Of a DNA stretch of 64,000 nucleotides, positions 35,132-46,783 are shown piece after piece. The DNA comes from Aspidapion aeneum. Taxonomy: Eukaryota; Arthropoda; Insecta; Coleoptera; Brentidae. The stretch covers positions 9,873,756-9,937,755 of the forward strand of contig OY755038.1 in assembly GCA_963576565.1 (NCBI GenBank), in the 5' to 3' direction. The notes under the pieces were generated by a model, which ran no database searches, was not told where the DNA came from, and worked only from the letters and a program-made list of their open reading frames with translations. Numbering within the stretch: position 1 is the stretch's first letter; the number at the start of each line of letters is the position of its first letter. Position numbers and translations under genes: made by a program.

Positions 35132-35593
35132 ATGGTAGTCCACACTGTTAATTTTTTTTTAAATTGTCCATATTTATGCTGGGATGCCGCAACCTGGGAC
35201 ATCAAAGAAGAGACCGCTGTACCGACAAACCGATTACATTTTGTTCAAGCTGCGGAAAACTTAATGTTTCCAAAGTCCAAAGATTGCCAATGTAGAAGGG
35301 TTATCGCTTTGAATTCTTTTGCAACTTCTTATTGTTCTCCAAAATTAGCTCCACATACTTCCGCTCCGTCTCCGTCCGCGTCTAGTAGATCCATTCCACT
35401 GACGTATTTCCGATATCAGCAAGCCACAACTATAGTACCGACTACCGATTCTGTAGTATCCACTGAGATCCAATGCGATCTACCAAATATTAAAGCAACT
35501 TCCGATAAAAATATTCAGTGTTGCGTACACGAATATTCCCCCTGCACGTCCTGCGGATGTCCAGAAGCTTTTTATAAGCAACACCGAGCATAA
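35132..35593 (+). CDS. Unrecognised 153-aa Cys-containing frame in place of pol
   Basis: The ATG at 35132 opens the longest frame in the 3' half of the internal region. The N-terminus is hydrophobic (VNFFLNCPYLCW), the middle Ser/Pro/Thr-rich, and the C-terminus has clustered cysteines (QCCVHEYSPCTSCGCP). No domain is recognised. It sits where pol or env would be in a full element, just before the purine tract. It may be captured sequence or chance; a 90-codon minus-strand frame (34933-35205) partly overlaps. Confidence 0.3.
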   Translation: MVVHTVNFFLNCPYLCWDAATWDIKEETAVPTNRLHFVQAAENLMFPKSKDCQCRRVIALNSFATSYCSPKLAPHTSAPSPSASSRSIPLTYFRYQQATTIVPTTDSVVSTEIQCDLPNIKATSDKNIQCCVHEYSPCTSCGCPEAFYKQHRA

Positions 35594-35771
35594 CCGTTCC
35601 GTTTTTTTACCAGACGAGCCGCTAACCAGGAGGTACTGCAGGTTTGACAAAGTGGTTATAGAACTAGAAAATTATTTTTTTTTTCCTGATTACTTTTAGA
35701 TGGAATTTTTTTTATATATAAAAATGACAATAAGCTGACCCTTACTGCATTTTTCCGAAGTAAGGGGGGAA

Positions 35772-38700
35772 TGTAACGAAGTTACTATTTTTTTTATTAT
35801 ATTACGTTAGTTCAGGCAAAATTTTTCTTTATTTTGTAAGTAAATTTTAAGAAATGGGACAAATACCTACTTAGCTGATTGACCCGAGTCTCCCCTATTT
35901 AGTAATTGTCTTAAATGCCCATATTAGGCAAATCTATCAACAGTCTATAAATGGTTCGATTGTCGCTTTAGGTCATTTATCTTTATAAATACATATATGA
36001 TGAATACGTCTAGGTATTAACTTCCATATATGGTCAACCCGTGTATATTTAATTCAGCGCTAACACCAGTTATGGCGATTCATATAAGTATTACTTGATT
36101 TCCTAATTTGGTAATCAGCTAAGTAGTGGTAAAACCTTTGAATATTTTATTACTATAAATGGATATATAATAATTTTAATACCATATATGGTGAATTATT
36201 TAAGGAAGTTCATGCACAAATGCGATACCATATATGAATAGTTTTTTTATTCTTGATAAAACCTTTGTTTATTTTATTACTAAAAATGGCTCGAGAATAA
36301 ATTTTATACCATATAAGGTAAATTATTTTCTTATCTTGCATTTTTTGCGCCAATTTTTAATTTAATATAAAAGGAGGTACAGGATTTTCGGAGGCCCTTT
36401 TCACCTGTTAGCAGTCGTCGCCGATAGTTTTCAGAAGTTTTCCAAAGTTTTATTTTCCGGTGTGTGAATCCGAAATCACCAGGTAAGCACCAGTCCGTAT
36501 TATTTTTTTTAAATTTATTTTAAGAACTATTGCTCTAGTTGCTTTATTTAATTTACTGCTTTTCAAAATGATAAATTAATTTTATAACAACAATAATGCA
36601 CACTGTTTTTATTAGCTTTGGCTCCGGCAACTTGGCTAAAAATAGTGCTTTTAAATAAATCACTGTTTTAAAAAATTCATAAAACAAAATGAATCCAACA
36701 GACAAACGTAAAAAAAAGGGATTTCTTGTATTTACGATTCATTTTACCTGTTCTGAATTTGTTAGTTAAATTGTTTGATTTATTTTAATTTATTAACTGT
36801 TAATTAAAATTTGTTGTTTCCCGCTTTGGCTTCTGTAACTTAGCTTTATAACAACAATAATGCACACTGTTTTTACCAGCTTTGGCTCCGGCAACTTGGC
36901 TTCTAAAAATAGTCCTTTTGAATAATTCACTGTTTTAAAAAAATTTATAAAACAAAATGAATCACACAGACAAACGTAAAAAAAAGGGATTTCTTGTATT
37001 TACGATTCATTTTACCTGTTCTGAATTTGTTAGTTAAATTGTTTGATTTATTTTAATTTATTAACTGTTAATTAAAATTTGTTGTTTCCCGCTTTGGCTT
37101 CTGTAACTTAGCTTTATAACAACAATAATGCACACTGTTTTTACCAGCTTTGGCTCCAGCAACTTGGCTTCTAAAAATAGTCCTTTTGAATAAATCACGG
37201 TTTTAAAAGAATTCATAAAACAAAATGAATCAAACAGACAAACGTAAAAAAGGGATTTCTTGTATTTACGATTCATTTTACCTGTTCTGAATTTGTTAGG
37301 TAAATTGTTTGATGTATTTTAATTTATTAACTGTTAATTAAAATGTGTTGTTTCCCGCTTTGGCTTCTGCAACTTAGCTTTATAACAACAATAATGCACA
37401 CTGTTTTTACCAGCTTTGGCTCCGGCAACTTGGCTACTAAAAATAGTCCTTTTGAATAATTCACTGTTTTAAAAAATTCATAGAACAAAATGAATCACAC
37501 AGACAAACGTTAAAAAAGGGATTTTTTTGTATTTACGATTCATTTTACCTGTTCTGAATTTGGTAGTTAAATTGTTTGATTTATTTTAATTTATTAACTG
37601 TTAATTAAAATTTGTTGTTTCCCGCTTTGGCTTCTGCAACTTAGCTTTATAACAACAATAATGCACACTGTTTTTACCAGCTTTGGCTCCGGCAACTTGG
37701 CTTCTAAAAATAGTCCTTTTGAATAAATCACTGTTTTAAAAGAATTCATAAAACAAAATGAATCAAACAGACAAACGTATAAAAGGGATTTCTTGTATTT
37801 ACGATTCATTTTACCTGTTCTGAATTTGTTAGTTAAATTGTTTGATTTATTTTAATTTATTAACTGTTAATTAAAATTTGTTGTTTCCCGCTTTGGCTTC
37901 TGCAACTTAGCTTTATAACAACAATAATGCACACTGTTTTTACCAGCTTTGGCTCCGGCAACTTGGCTTCTAAAAATAGTCCTTTTGAATAAATCACTGT
38001 TTTAAAAAATTCATAAAACCAAATGAATCCAACAAACAAACGTAAAAAAAAGGGGACTTCTTGTATTCACGATTTATTTTACCTGTTCTGAGTTTGTTAG
38101 TTAAATTGTTTGATTTATTTCAATTTATTAACTGTTAATTAAAATTTGTTGTTTCCCGCTTTGGCTTCTGTAACTTAGCTTTATAACAACAATTATGCAC
38201 ACTGTTTTTACCAGCTTTGGCTCCGGCAACTTGGCTTCTAAAAATAGTGCTTTTGAATAAATCACTGTTTTAAAAGAATTCATAAAACAAAATGAATCAA
38301 ACAGACAAACGTAAAAAAGGGATGGGATTTCTTGTATTCACGATTCATTTTACCTGTTCGGAATTTGTTAGTTAAATTGTTTGATTTATTTTAATTTATT
38401 AACTGTAAATTAAAATTTATTGTTTCCCGCTTTGGCTTCGGCAACTTAGCTTTATAACAATAATAATTTAAATTGCTTTTACCAGCTTTGACTTTGGCAA
38501 CTTAGCTGTTAAAAACGACGTTTTACCAAAGTCTGTATTTTACTATTTTGCTAATCCAAAGTAACTAAAATAATGCTGTTTATATTTTAGTTTCCGACTG
38601 TCTTAAATTGGTTTAACCTTTTTGTATATATTTAAACTAGAGCAACAGTTTTCCACTTCCGCTAAATACTGGTGCTATGCTTTCTGGCTTAGGGTTTTTT

Positions 38701-39300
38701 TTCCTGCGCTTTGTGCATTGATTTTTGCTACATGTCAGTTCTCGCTTTTTCACAAACTAATCTCACCGCTTTCCGTTTTAACCTAATATATATTTACGCA
38801 TCATTGCCTGTGCTAAATTAAAGTTAAAATTTCCTCGTTACATTCTTTTTAGAATATCATTGTTTTTTTTTAATTTGATTTGTAAGCTGATGAATTTAGT
38901 TTTGGTAAATCATTTTTGTTAATTAGGCTTTATTAAAAGATATGAAGTGAAAAATAATGTTCCTTTGAAAAATAATAAAAATTATATTTTTGACTTCAAT
39001 TATAGTATTTTTATTTTTATTTTAATTATTTTATTTATTTCTTTTTGCCTGGATTTCTCCACTGTCTAAAAGCTACCCGAGAGGCACAGGAGACTCTAAG
39101 CTCCATTATTTCTTAGAGTGGCGCCCGAGGTTCTTCATTTCAAGTTTTCTGTAGGATACCGCTAAGGAAAATTTGATATGAACCCTGTGACGTCAAACTA
39201 TAGGGGTAATTGTGCTATTTGAAGAGATCTTTGAAATGGAAACTTAAGCCCAAGTGGCAATGACCATTCGCAACTCTCGATAGTACAAAACTCTCTTATA
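35772..39300 (+). repeat. 3' LTR, 3,529 bp
   Basis: Same start, end, tandem array (36515-38535) and internal landmarks as the 5' LTR at a fixed 7,245-bp offset. It is followed by ATTT, the target duplication. Confidence 0.93.
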
Positions 39301-39727
39301 ATTTTTATTTTTTAATCACCTCTATTATTTTTTTATTATTATAATTTTATATTAAAATATTTTAAACCCATTAAGCAAACTAAAATATGTGGTAAAAATA
39401 AAAAAAAATACAAAAATATAAAGAAATAAAGGGATCCTACCATAAAGAAAAATTAATTTTATGTGATATCTCAAAAACTAAACGTGACAAATGAAATTTA
39501 ATTTAACAGTTGAATTCCTCTTAAAAAAGTGTCTTAAGAATGTTTTCACAGAAATAAAAAATATTAATAAATAAACAATTTATAGACCCCTTCCCAAAAT
39601 GCAGACTTTTTAAAAACACCCCGTAGTTTAAAAACGGCTTGCTTTATCAAAGGGGGATCAGTTTTTTTAGCCCCTCTAGAAATACCCGAAACCCCCCAAA
39701 AACATTGAATTTTGGACACTATGTACA

Positions 39728-40293
39728 TGGTGACGGATAGAAAAAAATTATGTTGGCTTTTAAAGTTGTCATAATTAACCAAAAAAATCTCAATTTATTT
39801 TCAATGATAAAGTTGCTGAGTGCTCCGGTTATAAAAAACCACCCGGTACCGACATAAAATCATACCTAAAAATTAGAATTGACCATTATTTTATACCTTG
39901 AATTTTTTATTTTACGTTAAGCTCTTCGATCTCGCGCCAATCACGGTATTCGCGCCAATAATTTAACATTTTGACGTTAATTTTGGCGCATGCTCCTTTG
40001 ATGGAATTCATCTCGGTATTTAACGACTCGTGTATTTACCCTTACATCTTCCGGCCATTTTTCCTCAAACCGCACATGTTTTACGTGAATTATTTCCCAT
40101 TTTTCACAGAAAAAAACATCATTTTACACGACAAACGCAAAACACCGCAAAATGTCAATAAGGCCCTCACTCGCATAGCAGCTGTGTGTCTACATGACAA
40201 AATACACGCATGCACACTTGTAAATTCACGTCTGCAAATTCAAATTTGCCATTGTTTCCAAAGCCAGCTATGAGCACTTCACTTTTCGATTCT
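39728..40293. other. No gene recognised
   Basis: A 100-codon frame at 39971-40273 (plus) has no motif. Confidence 0.4.
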
Positions 40294-40305
40294 TTGAACA
40301 TGTAT

Positions 40306-41114
40306 ATTTATCGGTTTCACAACGTTCTACGTCTTCCGATACCCAATCTCCACTCGTTGCTGTTTGCCCATAATTCATCATCTAGGCCTCTTATTCTTAT
40401 TTCCCTGTCTATTCCTTCTCTCCAGCTTCTCCTTGGCCATCCTCGTTTTCTTCGGCCAGTTGGTTTCCATTGTAGTATTTGTTTAGGTAGTCTTTCATCA
40501 TTCATTCTTTGTACATGTCCGAACCACACCAGTTGTTTTGTTCTTATATCATCCACTAAAGTACGTTCACCCACTGTCATAATTTCTCTTATTCTTTGAT
40601 TTGTAACTCTTTCTCTTTTTGATTTCACTGCTGCTCTTCTCCAATAGTCCACCTCCGTAGCGGAAAGCATTTCTTCTGTTCTATCCTTGATTGGCCATAC
40701 TTCTGAGCCGTATGTAATAATACTTTTTACAATGGTGTTATATATAAGCTTTTTGTTATGTTTTGATATACTTTGGTCCCAAATTATTCCATTTAATAAA
40801 ATTATTGCTTTTCTTCCTAGTACGTTTCGATCTTTTATAGCTTTGTCTAGTGTTCCGTCAGCTGTAATTTTTTTTTAGACCTTAGTATTTATACTCATCA
40901 CAGAACTGAATTCGCTGCCCGGTATTTAAGATTAGATCCTGTTTCATTCCACCGATACACATATACTCTGTCATATTGAGATTAACCTCTAGTCCCCACT
41001 TATTGTACTCTTCTATTAGTTTTCGTGTCATATATTCGAGGTCGTCATAATCCTGAGCCACTACTATCTGATCATCGGCGAAACATAAAGTATACAAGGT
41101 TGTTTCGTCCAACA
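40306..41114 (-). pseudogene. RTE-type LINE, short 3' copy 1
   Basis: A minus-strand LINE 3' portion with a 12-bp target duplication TTGAACATGTAT (40294-40305, 41115-41126). The 5' part encodes a reverse transcriptase end with the FADD active-site box (LYTLCFADDQIVVAQ). The 3' part encodes the C-terminal region (DYWRRAA, LVWFGHVQRM, GRRKRG). A frameshift and a T-run near 40870 separate the two. The 5' end falls at TCCAAC, as in copy 2. Confidence 0.88.
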
Positions 41115-41126
41115 TTGAACATGTAT

Positions 41127-41690
41127 TTATGCTAAAACGTATTTGGCAAAACCGAACGAGCGGTTGGTCACCTTATTACCTATTACGCGATAAAAAATAA
41201 CCGTCAGCGTTCTCCGCCGCGGATTCTGTAGTGTCGAATTCTATAGCGACAAGTCGTCCTCTCTTTCTATATTTTGCAATTAGCAGGCAACAAAATATAT
41301 CGCTATGAAATTCTACAGTGCATAGAATGCGGGCTAAGCCTACAAACAAGCATTGTTGAAGCGATTTTTGTTTTTCGTGTGCCTGTGTCTACTTGATATG
41401 CCGCGGGGCGAATGCGTTCGTTGGTTGTCTTGACAACGTCGCATGCTTTGATAGGGCAAAGAATCAGGTGTTGACCCTGCGTACATTATTAAAATAGTGT
41501 CCGGTTAAGGGCGTATCGTTTACATACGGTTTTGATTTGGTTTTTATTTTAATTATTTTGCACATTGTTCCCTGTGGATAACATTTCACTGCAAACTACA
41601 ACCCGTTTTCAATCTATATAGACTATCAATATCACAATATGAAAACCCACAGATTAATGGAAAAATTATTTAAGAATAAAAGCATCTTTA
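41127..41690. other. No gene recognised
   Basis: Mixed composition, no domain. GC-richer near 41200-41480. Confidence 0.35.
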
Positions 41691-41699
41691 AGGAAGCTT

Positions 41700-41806
41700 A
41701 TACTGTTGTGGGTAATAGTGACCATTCCATCCACTAGTGTTTCAGTAGAGCGCAGCTTTTCGTGTCTCAAACATATTAAAACCAAGCGAGGATTGGAGGG
41801 GGGTAA
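41700..41806 (+). pseudogene. hAT transposase C-terminal dimerisation fragment
   Basis: The frame reads IPSTSVSVERSFSCLKHIKTK, the conserved end of the hAT dimerisation domain. Poly-C tracts follow. A hAT-like right end (GAACCGCCACTG) lies at 42190-42201 and could close the element; the left end was not identified. Confidence 0.75.
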
Positions 41807-41817
41807 CGTAGTCATTA

Positions 41818-41960
41818 CCCCCCCCCCCCCCCCCCTAGAATAAAAAATTCACTTTTTGTTAATAATTGAAGGGAAAATAAGGTAACTACTCCCCCTCTAG
41901 AAAAATTTTTTTATTACAAATAACTGTTTTATCGACTATTACCCCCCCCCCAAAGTATCA
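41818..41960. repeat. Poly-C tracts with repeated CTCTAGAAAAA phrase
   Basis: A 21-bp C run near 41815-41836 and an 11-bp one near 41942 lie in a loosely repeated TAACTAC..CCCCCTCTAGAA context. Confidence 0.7.
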
Positions 41961-42814
41961 TGTTAGAGACGAAGCTTATCAAAAATTTCTATTGCAAAAA
42001 ACCAATAAATTAATCAATGGTTTCACAGGCATTTTACGATGACATAATAAATAAGTTTGCAAATTTAAAAGATAGTCACATACACTCAGGAAAATTTAAA
42101 CTAAATTGCAATTGCCTAATCGTGAACCTACTATTAGGATATTATATTTTTACTTTTTATATGTGTGTATAAAAATGGAGGGGGGAGTCACGAACCGCCA
42201 CTGTTTTGATCAACAGTTCTTTTTATAAAAGATATTGTTTGATAAAAAATGATTTCACCAAAACAAAAAAAAATAAAAATTCTTCTAGAGAGAAAAGAAA
42301 ATTTTATTAAAAAAAGTTACTTTAATTATTTTGCTAGTTAAGGAAGTGACTTTACCGTATAAAAACTTTAAAACAGATTTCCGCAATATTAATAGGATAG
42401 AGTAGAAATTTATTTTAACTTTTTTAAATTTTTTGAAAAACATAATGTTCGCAACATATGGGAAAAATTTTTATTTGTGAGATATGGGAAAAAATTTTAT
42501 ATACGATCAATCCTGCTTGTTGAATATCGTAAAAAGACATTTTGACATTTGTCACATGCTCACTGTCATGGCGGCAAATTCAAAAAAGTAGGCATGAAAA
42601 TCCAAAAAGTGAGGTTAAATCGCAAAATATCGAAAAAAGTTATTTGAAAAAAGTGTTTAGAATGTCATTTTAGGGTTCTCTATGAAATTTGGAGCAATAA
42701 TATTACAAAATAAGAAATACCCTATTTTTGACCCTAGCCTTATTATGAATTAATTTTATACAGATTTTATTATTGAAATAGTTTAACTAACGTAAGATTG
42801 GATGAGATTGATGG
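41961..42814. other. No gene recognised
   Basis: AT-rich; near 42460-42500 a short ATATGGGAAAAA.TTTTAT phrase is duplicated. CCGCCACTG at 42190-42201 is a hAT-type end. Confidence 0.35.
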
Positions 42815-42868
42815 GCGCCCTTTGTAGCTGTTGCCCCCCCCCCCCCTTCAGGCACGCTACGCCGCTGA
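42815..42868. mobile_element. Right end of hAT MITE family H2
   Basis: GGGCGCCC..poly-C..GGCACGCTACGCCGCTG matches the right end of 21416-21799. The left part is missing. Confidence 0.6.
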
Positions 42869-43660
42869 CAAATAGTATTTTTAATTAATTTATTTTAAAA
42901 AAGTTAAATTTTCTCTTACGACATGATTGTATAGTTCTTTTTATTATTTGTGGTTAACGACAAGCGAATAATTGGGTGAACTTTTTTAGCTTAAATAATT
43001 ACAAGCCGGCAGCGCCGCGCGGCGCGCATTTTTGTACACAACACCCAGGATCGCAATTCGGCTTTCGCCCGAACATCTCTGGTAAATAGCAGACGATATG
43101 GTAAATCGCTTGGGTAACTAACACCCGTGATCGCAAAAATGTTCGTAAAAAATCAGTCTGGATTTCAGAACCACAATCTTTCTTAAAAAAGAATTCGTAA
43201 ATTTCTAACATACATATATTTTTTTAAAACATACTCTCCTGACCTCTTTCCCGGGATCCTAGAGAATGTGAGACCTAACCGTTGTCAATCGATCGCCAAC
43301 GTAACCGAACCGTGTCAATGTAGAATAGGGCTTCATTGACACGGTTACTGCAGCCTTCGGGCTACAACCGAATCGCAATCATGGACGTCGTTTACAAATA
43401 TGCGCGCGGGGCAAGGTTACAATTTTACCCGTTTTTAAGCGGGGTATGGGTGGATGTTCTCGAGCGGTGGCGGGAGGAATGTTTGTTTTAGTTGAAGTCG
43501 GCCATTATCATCGTGCGGAAACGTCCGTTGCCCTTCTACACGTTGCCGGTTCTATCCTTAGTGAAGACGTATGAGTTTGTTTTGATTTGGGGTCTGTCAG
43601 TAGAACAAAGCATTGCCGGTCGCGTGTCATGGTTTATTTTTATTATCGTTTGTTTATAAA

Positions 43661-43974
43661 ATGGAAATAAATACCGTCGATTACATAATTAACTGTGCAA
43701 ATTTAAATACGTTGACATATGAACTTCGATTACAAATACAATCTTTAGGGCCACATAGACCGGACCTAACAATCCTAAAAATTATCCAAAATTTTAGTGC
43801 AAGTAATAAAAAATTATACGATTCTGAAAACTGGTTGTGCGGTTGTGAAAAACGAAACGCTTGTTTTTGCTTTGTTTGTCTTATTATGAATAATCCACGA
43901 AGTGATCCTGCGTGGGTGGCAAAAGGAATGTGTGATATCAAGCACGTTAGTGAAAAGTTAAAGACACAAAGTAG
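43661..43974 (+). pseudogene. hAT/ZMYM-type first exon with TTF zinc finger
   Basis: The ATG at 43661 opens a 105-codon exon ending at a strong donor (GTAAGT at 43975). The C-terminal half reads WLCGCEKRNACFCFVCL, then AWVAKGMCDIKHVSEKLKTQ, the TTF/ZMYM-like zinc-finger start of many insect hAT-type proteins that continue into a DUF4371/hAT transposase. Upstream is a GC-richer promoter-like stretch (43240-43640). No downstream transposase exon is visible to 45300. The exon itself has no stop or frameshift. Confidence 0.7.
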
Positions 43975-43980
43975 GTAAGT

Positions 43981-45300
43981 GGTACTTATTTAAATAACCA
44001 CATAGAATTTTCTATGTGACAAGAGTGATATTAGGTGCCAATTGAATAGTGCCTATAGGCAAAACATTACCGAACATAATGAAAATGTAACAAAAAATAG
44101 ATATACACTTAGTAGGTTAATGGACTGTTTAAAATTCTGTGGGATTTTTGAGGTTGCTCTACGGGGCCATTATGGGTCTGAAACTGATGCCAATCCAAGC
44201 AGTACAGATAGATAAAATAAAATGCTAAAATAAAATTGTTTAGATAAGTTTTTTTTATCTCCTTTTCCATGCAATGTAAATTTCTGCCGCCCCCCAATTT
44301 ATAACGTCACCAGCCGCTACTGCTTTTTATAGGTTTAGAAAAAAATACATACAAGTTTCTATCGAACAAAAAATATTACTATTACTGGTAAATGACGGCA
44401 CAAATAGTAAGATTTACGTGAAATTGTTTATTCTGACTTTACATTTACAAGACGCCCTTATAAAAGGGCGCAGCACCCCCATCAGCAACCGGAAGACACG
44501 GCAAGCCCTTTTGGGAAACCCCCCACCGATTCCGATTACCTCCTAATGTTTTATTACTCAATGGAAAGCTTTTTCACGGCTAACGTTCCATTGATTTTAA
44601 AGAAGTTTAAAGATACACACCAACTAAATAGATAGATAGATACATAGATAGATATTTATTCAACTACAAATTATATAAATAAGGTAAGTCACAACAATTA
44701 GTTTGCTAGAAGTAATTTAAACTTAAATCCACGAAGGAACCAAGCCAATCCGTATCCAATATGTGTCAGACAGGGATGCCCTATAGAGATCTGAGCCCTG
44801 AAGGGGAGAAAAACTAGAGATATGCCAAAAAAAATAACCCCAAAACTAAATTCGCCCCGCCTGGGAAAACAGAGTCTATTAAACTAAAAAACAAAGGAAA
44901 AAATCGGCAACACGCTAGAAGCTTACCTTCTGTAATTCTGCAGCAGTCGCAAAATTTCACTGGCGTCACCGCCCCTCCTTGCGACTGGAATTTCGGTCTT
45001 CAACTCGAAAACACGTGTGACTTCTTTTAGTTTTTTGGCGGAAGTGAAGTCTTCATTCCCATGTCACACACAGGGTGGCGCTTCAAACTCCCAGCGTGAG
45101 CAAAAAACACGAATGATTTTAACAAAATGATCAGGTGATCAAAAAGAAAATAACTTTCAACAAAGAGAGAAATTATCACCTGATCGGAATTTTTCCCAAA
45201 CAGGACTTTCTTTTTTGAAGGTTTTTGCAGAAAGCCCAAAAATATCAAAACAAACTTTAAGGTTAGGTTTTCCCAAAAATTCAAAATAAAACAATAAAGA
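43981..45300. other. No further exon; small repeats
   Basis: A GATA microsatellite lies at 44628-44655 and a hAT-like end (CCAGCCGCTACTG) near 44320. Frames at 44109-44297 and 45027-45284 (minus) have no motif. Confidence 0.4.
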
Positions 45301-45607
45301 AAAAATAACTGGCAGCATTAAACACCCTATTTAACCAGGCCCTAGAAGATGTTTTTAAAAGCTTAGATTGGGAAGAAATAGGCATCAAAGTAAACGGAAA
45401 ATTCTTGAACCACCTAAGATATGCTGATCATATCGCCTTAATAAAAGACAAGAAAGAAGAACTGATTAAAATGCTGGAAGAACTGGATACAGCAACTAAA
45501 AATATAGGCCTAAGTATGAACTACACTAAAACTAAAACCATAACAAACATAGATGAGGATATTACAGTCAGAATAAACCAAAAGATAATAGAACAAGTAG
45601 AGGAATA

Positions 45608-45824
45608 TACATGGTGTCCCATAAGTCCGAGGCCACCTAAATATCTTCTGAACTATTAAAGATACTTCCATAATTGGCAGTGATCGATAGTATTAAGAGA
45701 TCTGTTTTATGAAGTAGTAAGTGTGACGCCCCTCCATAAAATAGATCTTTTAATGTTATCGATCACTGTCAAATTGGCTCAGAAAATATTTGGGTGGACT
45801 CCGACTTTTGGAACACCTTGTATA
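45608..45824. mobile_element. MITE with ~100-bp inverted arms in LINE
   Basis: Left GGTGTCCCATAAGTCCGAG and right CTCCGACTTTTGGAACACC, extending through a GCAGTGATCGATAG/TATCGATCACTGTC pair. A TA-type duplication is likely. The exact insertion point lies within the codons before YLGQII. Confidence 0.8.
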
Positions 45825-45945
45825 TATACCTGGGACAAATTATTAAACTAAAAAAAACCAAATAGCTGTAATCCAGAGACGAGTAAGATTGGCCTGGGCA
45901 GCATTCGGTAAATTAAGCTACATATTAAGAAATAAAAAATACCCT

Positions 45946-46783
45946 ATATATATTTATCGGTTACACAACGTTCTACGTCTTCCGATACCCAATCTCCACT
46001 CGTTTCTGTTGCCCATAATTCATCATCTAGGCCTCTTATTCTTATTTCACTATCTATTCCTTCTCTCCAGCTTCTCCTCAGCCTTCCTCGTTTTCTTCGG
46101 CCAGTTGGTTTCCATTGTAATATTTGTTTAGGTAGTCTTCCATCATCCATTCTTTGTACATGTCCGTACCACACCAGATGTTTTGTTCTTATATCATCCA
46201 CTAGAGTACGTTCACCCACTGTCATAATTTCTCTTATTCTTTGATTGGCAACTCTTTCTCTTTTTGATTTCCCTGCTGCTCTTCTCCAATAGTCCATCTC
46301 CGTAGCGGAAAGCATTTTTTCTGTTTTATCTTTGATTGGCCATACTTCTGAGCCGTATGTAATAATACTTTTTACAATGGTGTTATATATAAGCTTTTTG
46401 TTATGTTTTGATATACTTTGGTCCCAAATTATTCCATTTAATAAAGTTATTGCTTTTCTTCCTTGTACGTTTCTATCTTTTATAGCTTTGTCTAGTGTTC
46501 CGTCAGCTGTAATTTTTAGACCCAAGTATTTATACTCATCACAGGACTGAATTCGCTGCCCAGTATTTAAGATTAGATCCTGTTTCGTTCCACCAATACA
46601 CATATACTCTGTCTTATTGATATTAACCTCTAGTCCCCACTTATTGTACTCTTCTATTAGTTTTATTCGAGGTCGTCATAATCCTGAGCCACCACTATCT
46701 GATTATCGGCGAAACATAAAGTATACAAGGTGGTTTCATCCAACGGAATTCCCATGTTTTGGCATGTTTTGCCAAAACATGGG
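45946..46783 (-). pseudogene. RTE-type LINE, short 3' copy 2
   Basis: Inserted in the plus-strand LINE with a 12-bp duplication AAAAAATACCCT (45934-45945, 46784-46795). The long frame (46603-45944) spans EYMCIGGTKQD, GRKAITLLNG, YGSEVWPI, DYWRRAAGKSKRERV, LVWYGHVQRM and GRRKRG. Similarity to copy 1 ends at the same TCCAAC point near 46745; 38 extra bases (46746-46783) contain a palindrome CCCATGTTTTGGCA..TGCCAAAACATGGG, probably filler made at integration. Confidence 0.88.

Larger units (their letters stand above)
28527..39300 (+). mobile_element. Non-autonomous LTR retrotransposon with giant LTRs (LARD-like)
   Basis: Total 10,774 bp: 5' LTR 28527-32055, internal region 32056-35771, 3' LTR 35772-39300. 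The LTRs are 3,529 bp each, begin TGTAACG, end CTTATA, and keep a constant offset of 7,245 bp; I saw no difference in the stretches compared. A 4-bp duplication (ATTT) flanks the element. A primer binding site follows the 5' LTR and a purine tract (GAAGTAAGGGGGGAA) precedes the 3' LTR. The internal region holds a gag-like frame with stops and a protease remnant but no recognisable reverse transcriptase, RNase H or integrase. It probably belongs to the Ty3/gypsy group by gag style. Mobilisation must rely on another element. Confidence 0.92.
28167..39727. mobile_element. TIR element split by an LTR retrotransposon
   Basis: About 190 bp from 28167 (TACAGGGTGTCCCAAATTCG..) reappears in inverted orientation ending at 39727. 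Shared text includes TCGGGTATTTCTAG, AGCAAGCCGTTTTTAA, CGG.GTGTTTTT and TCTGCATTTTGGGA. Removing the LTR retrotransposon (28527-39300) and one copy of its duplication leaves an element of roughly 790 bp with no coding capacity. It predates the LTR insertion. Confidence 0.82.

Noticed and set aside
25496..42201. A single hAT element from CAGTGGCGG at 25496 to CCGCCACTG at 42201, with the LTR element nested inside
   Set aside because: Terminal sequences diverge after the first nine bases and the flanking 8-mers (AAGAATCC-like versus TTTTGATC) do not match.
41700..42201. Complete hAT gene with the exon at 43661
   Set aside because: The C-terminal fragment lies upstream of the N-terminal exon on the same strand, so they cannot form one collinear gene here.
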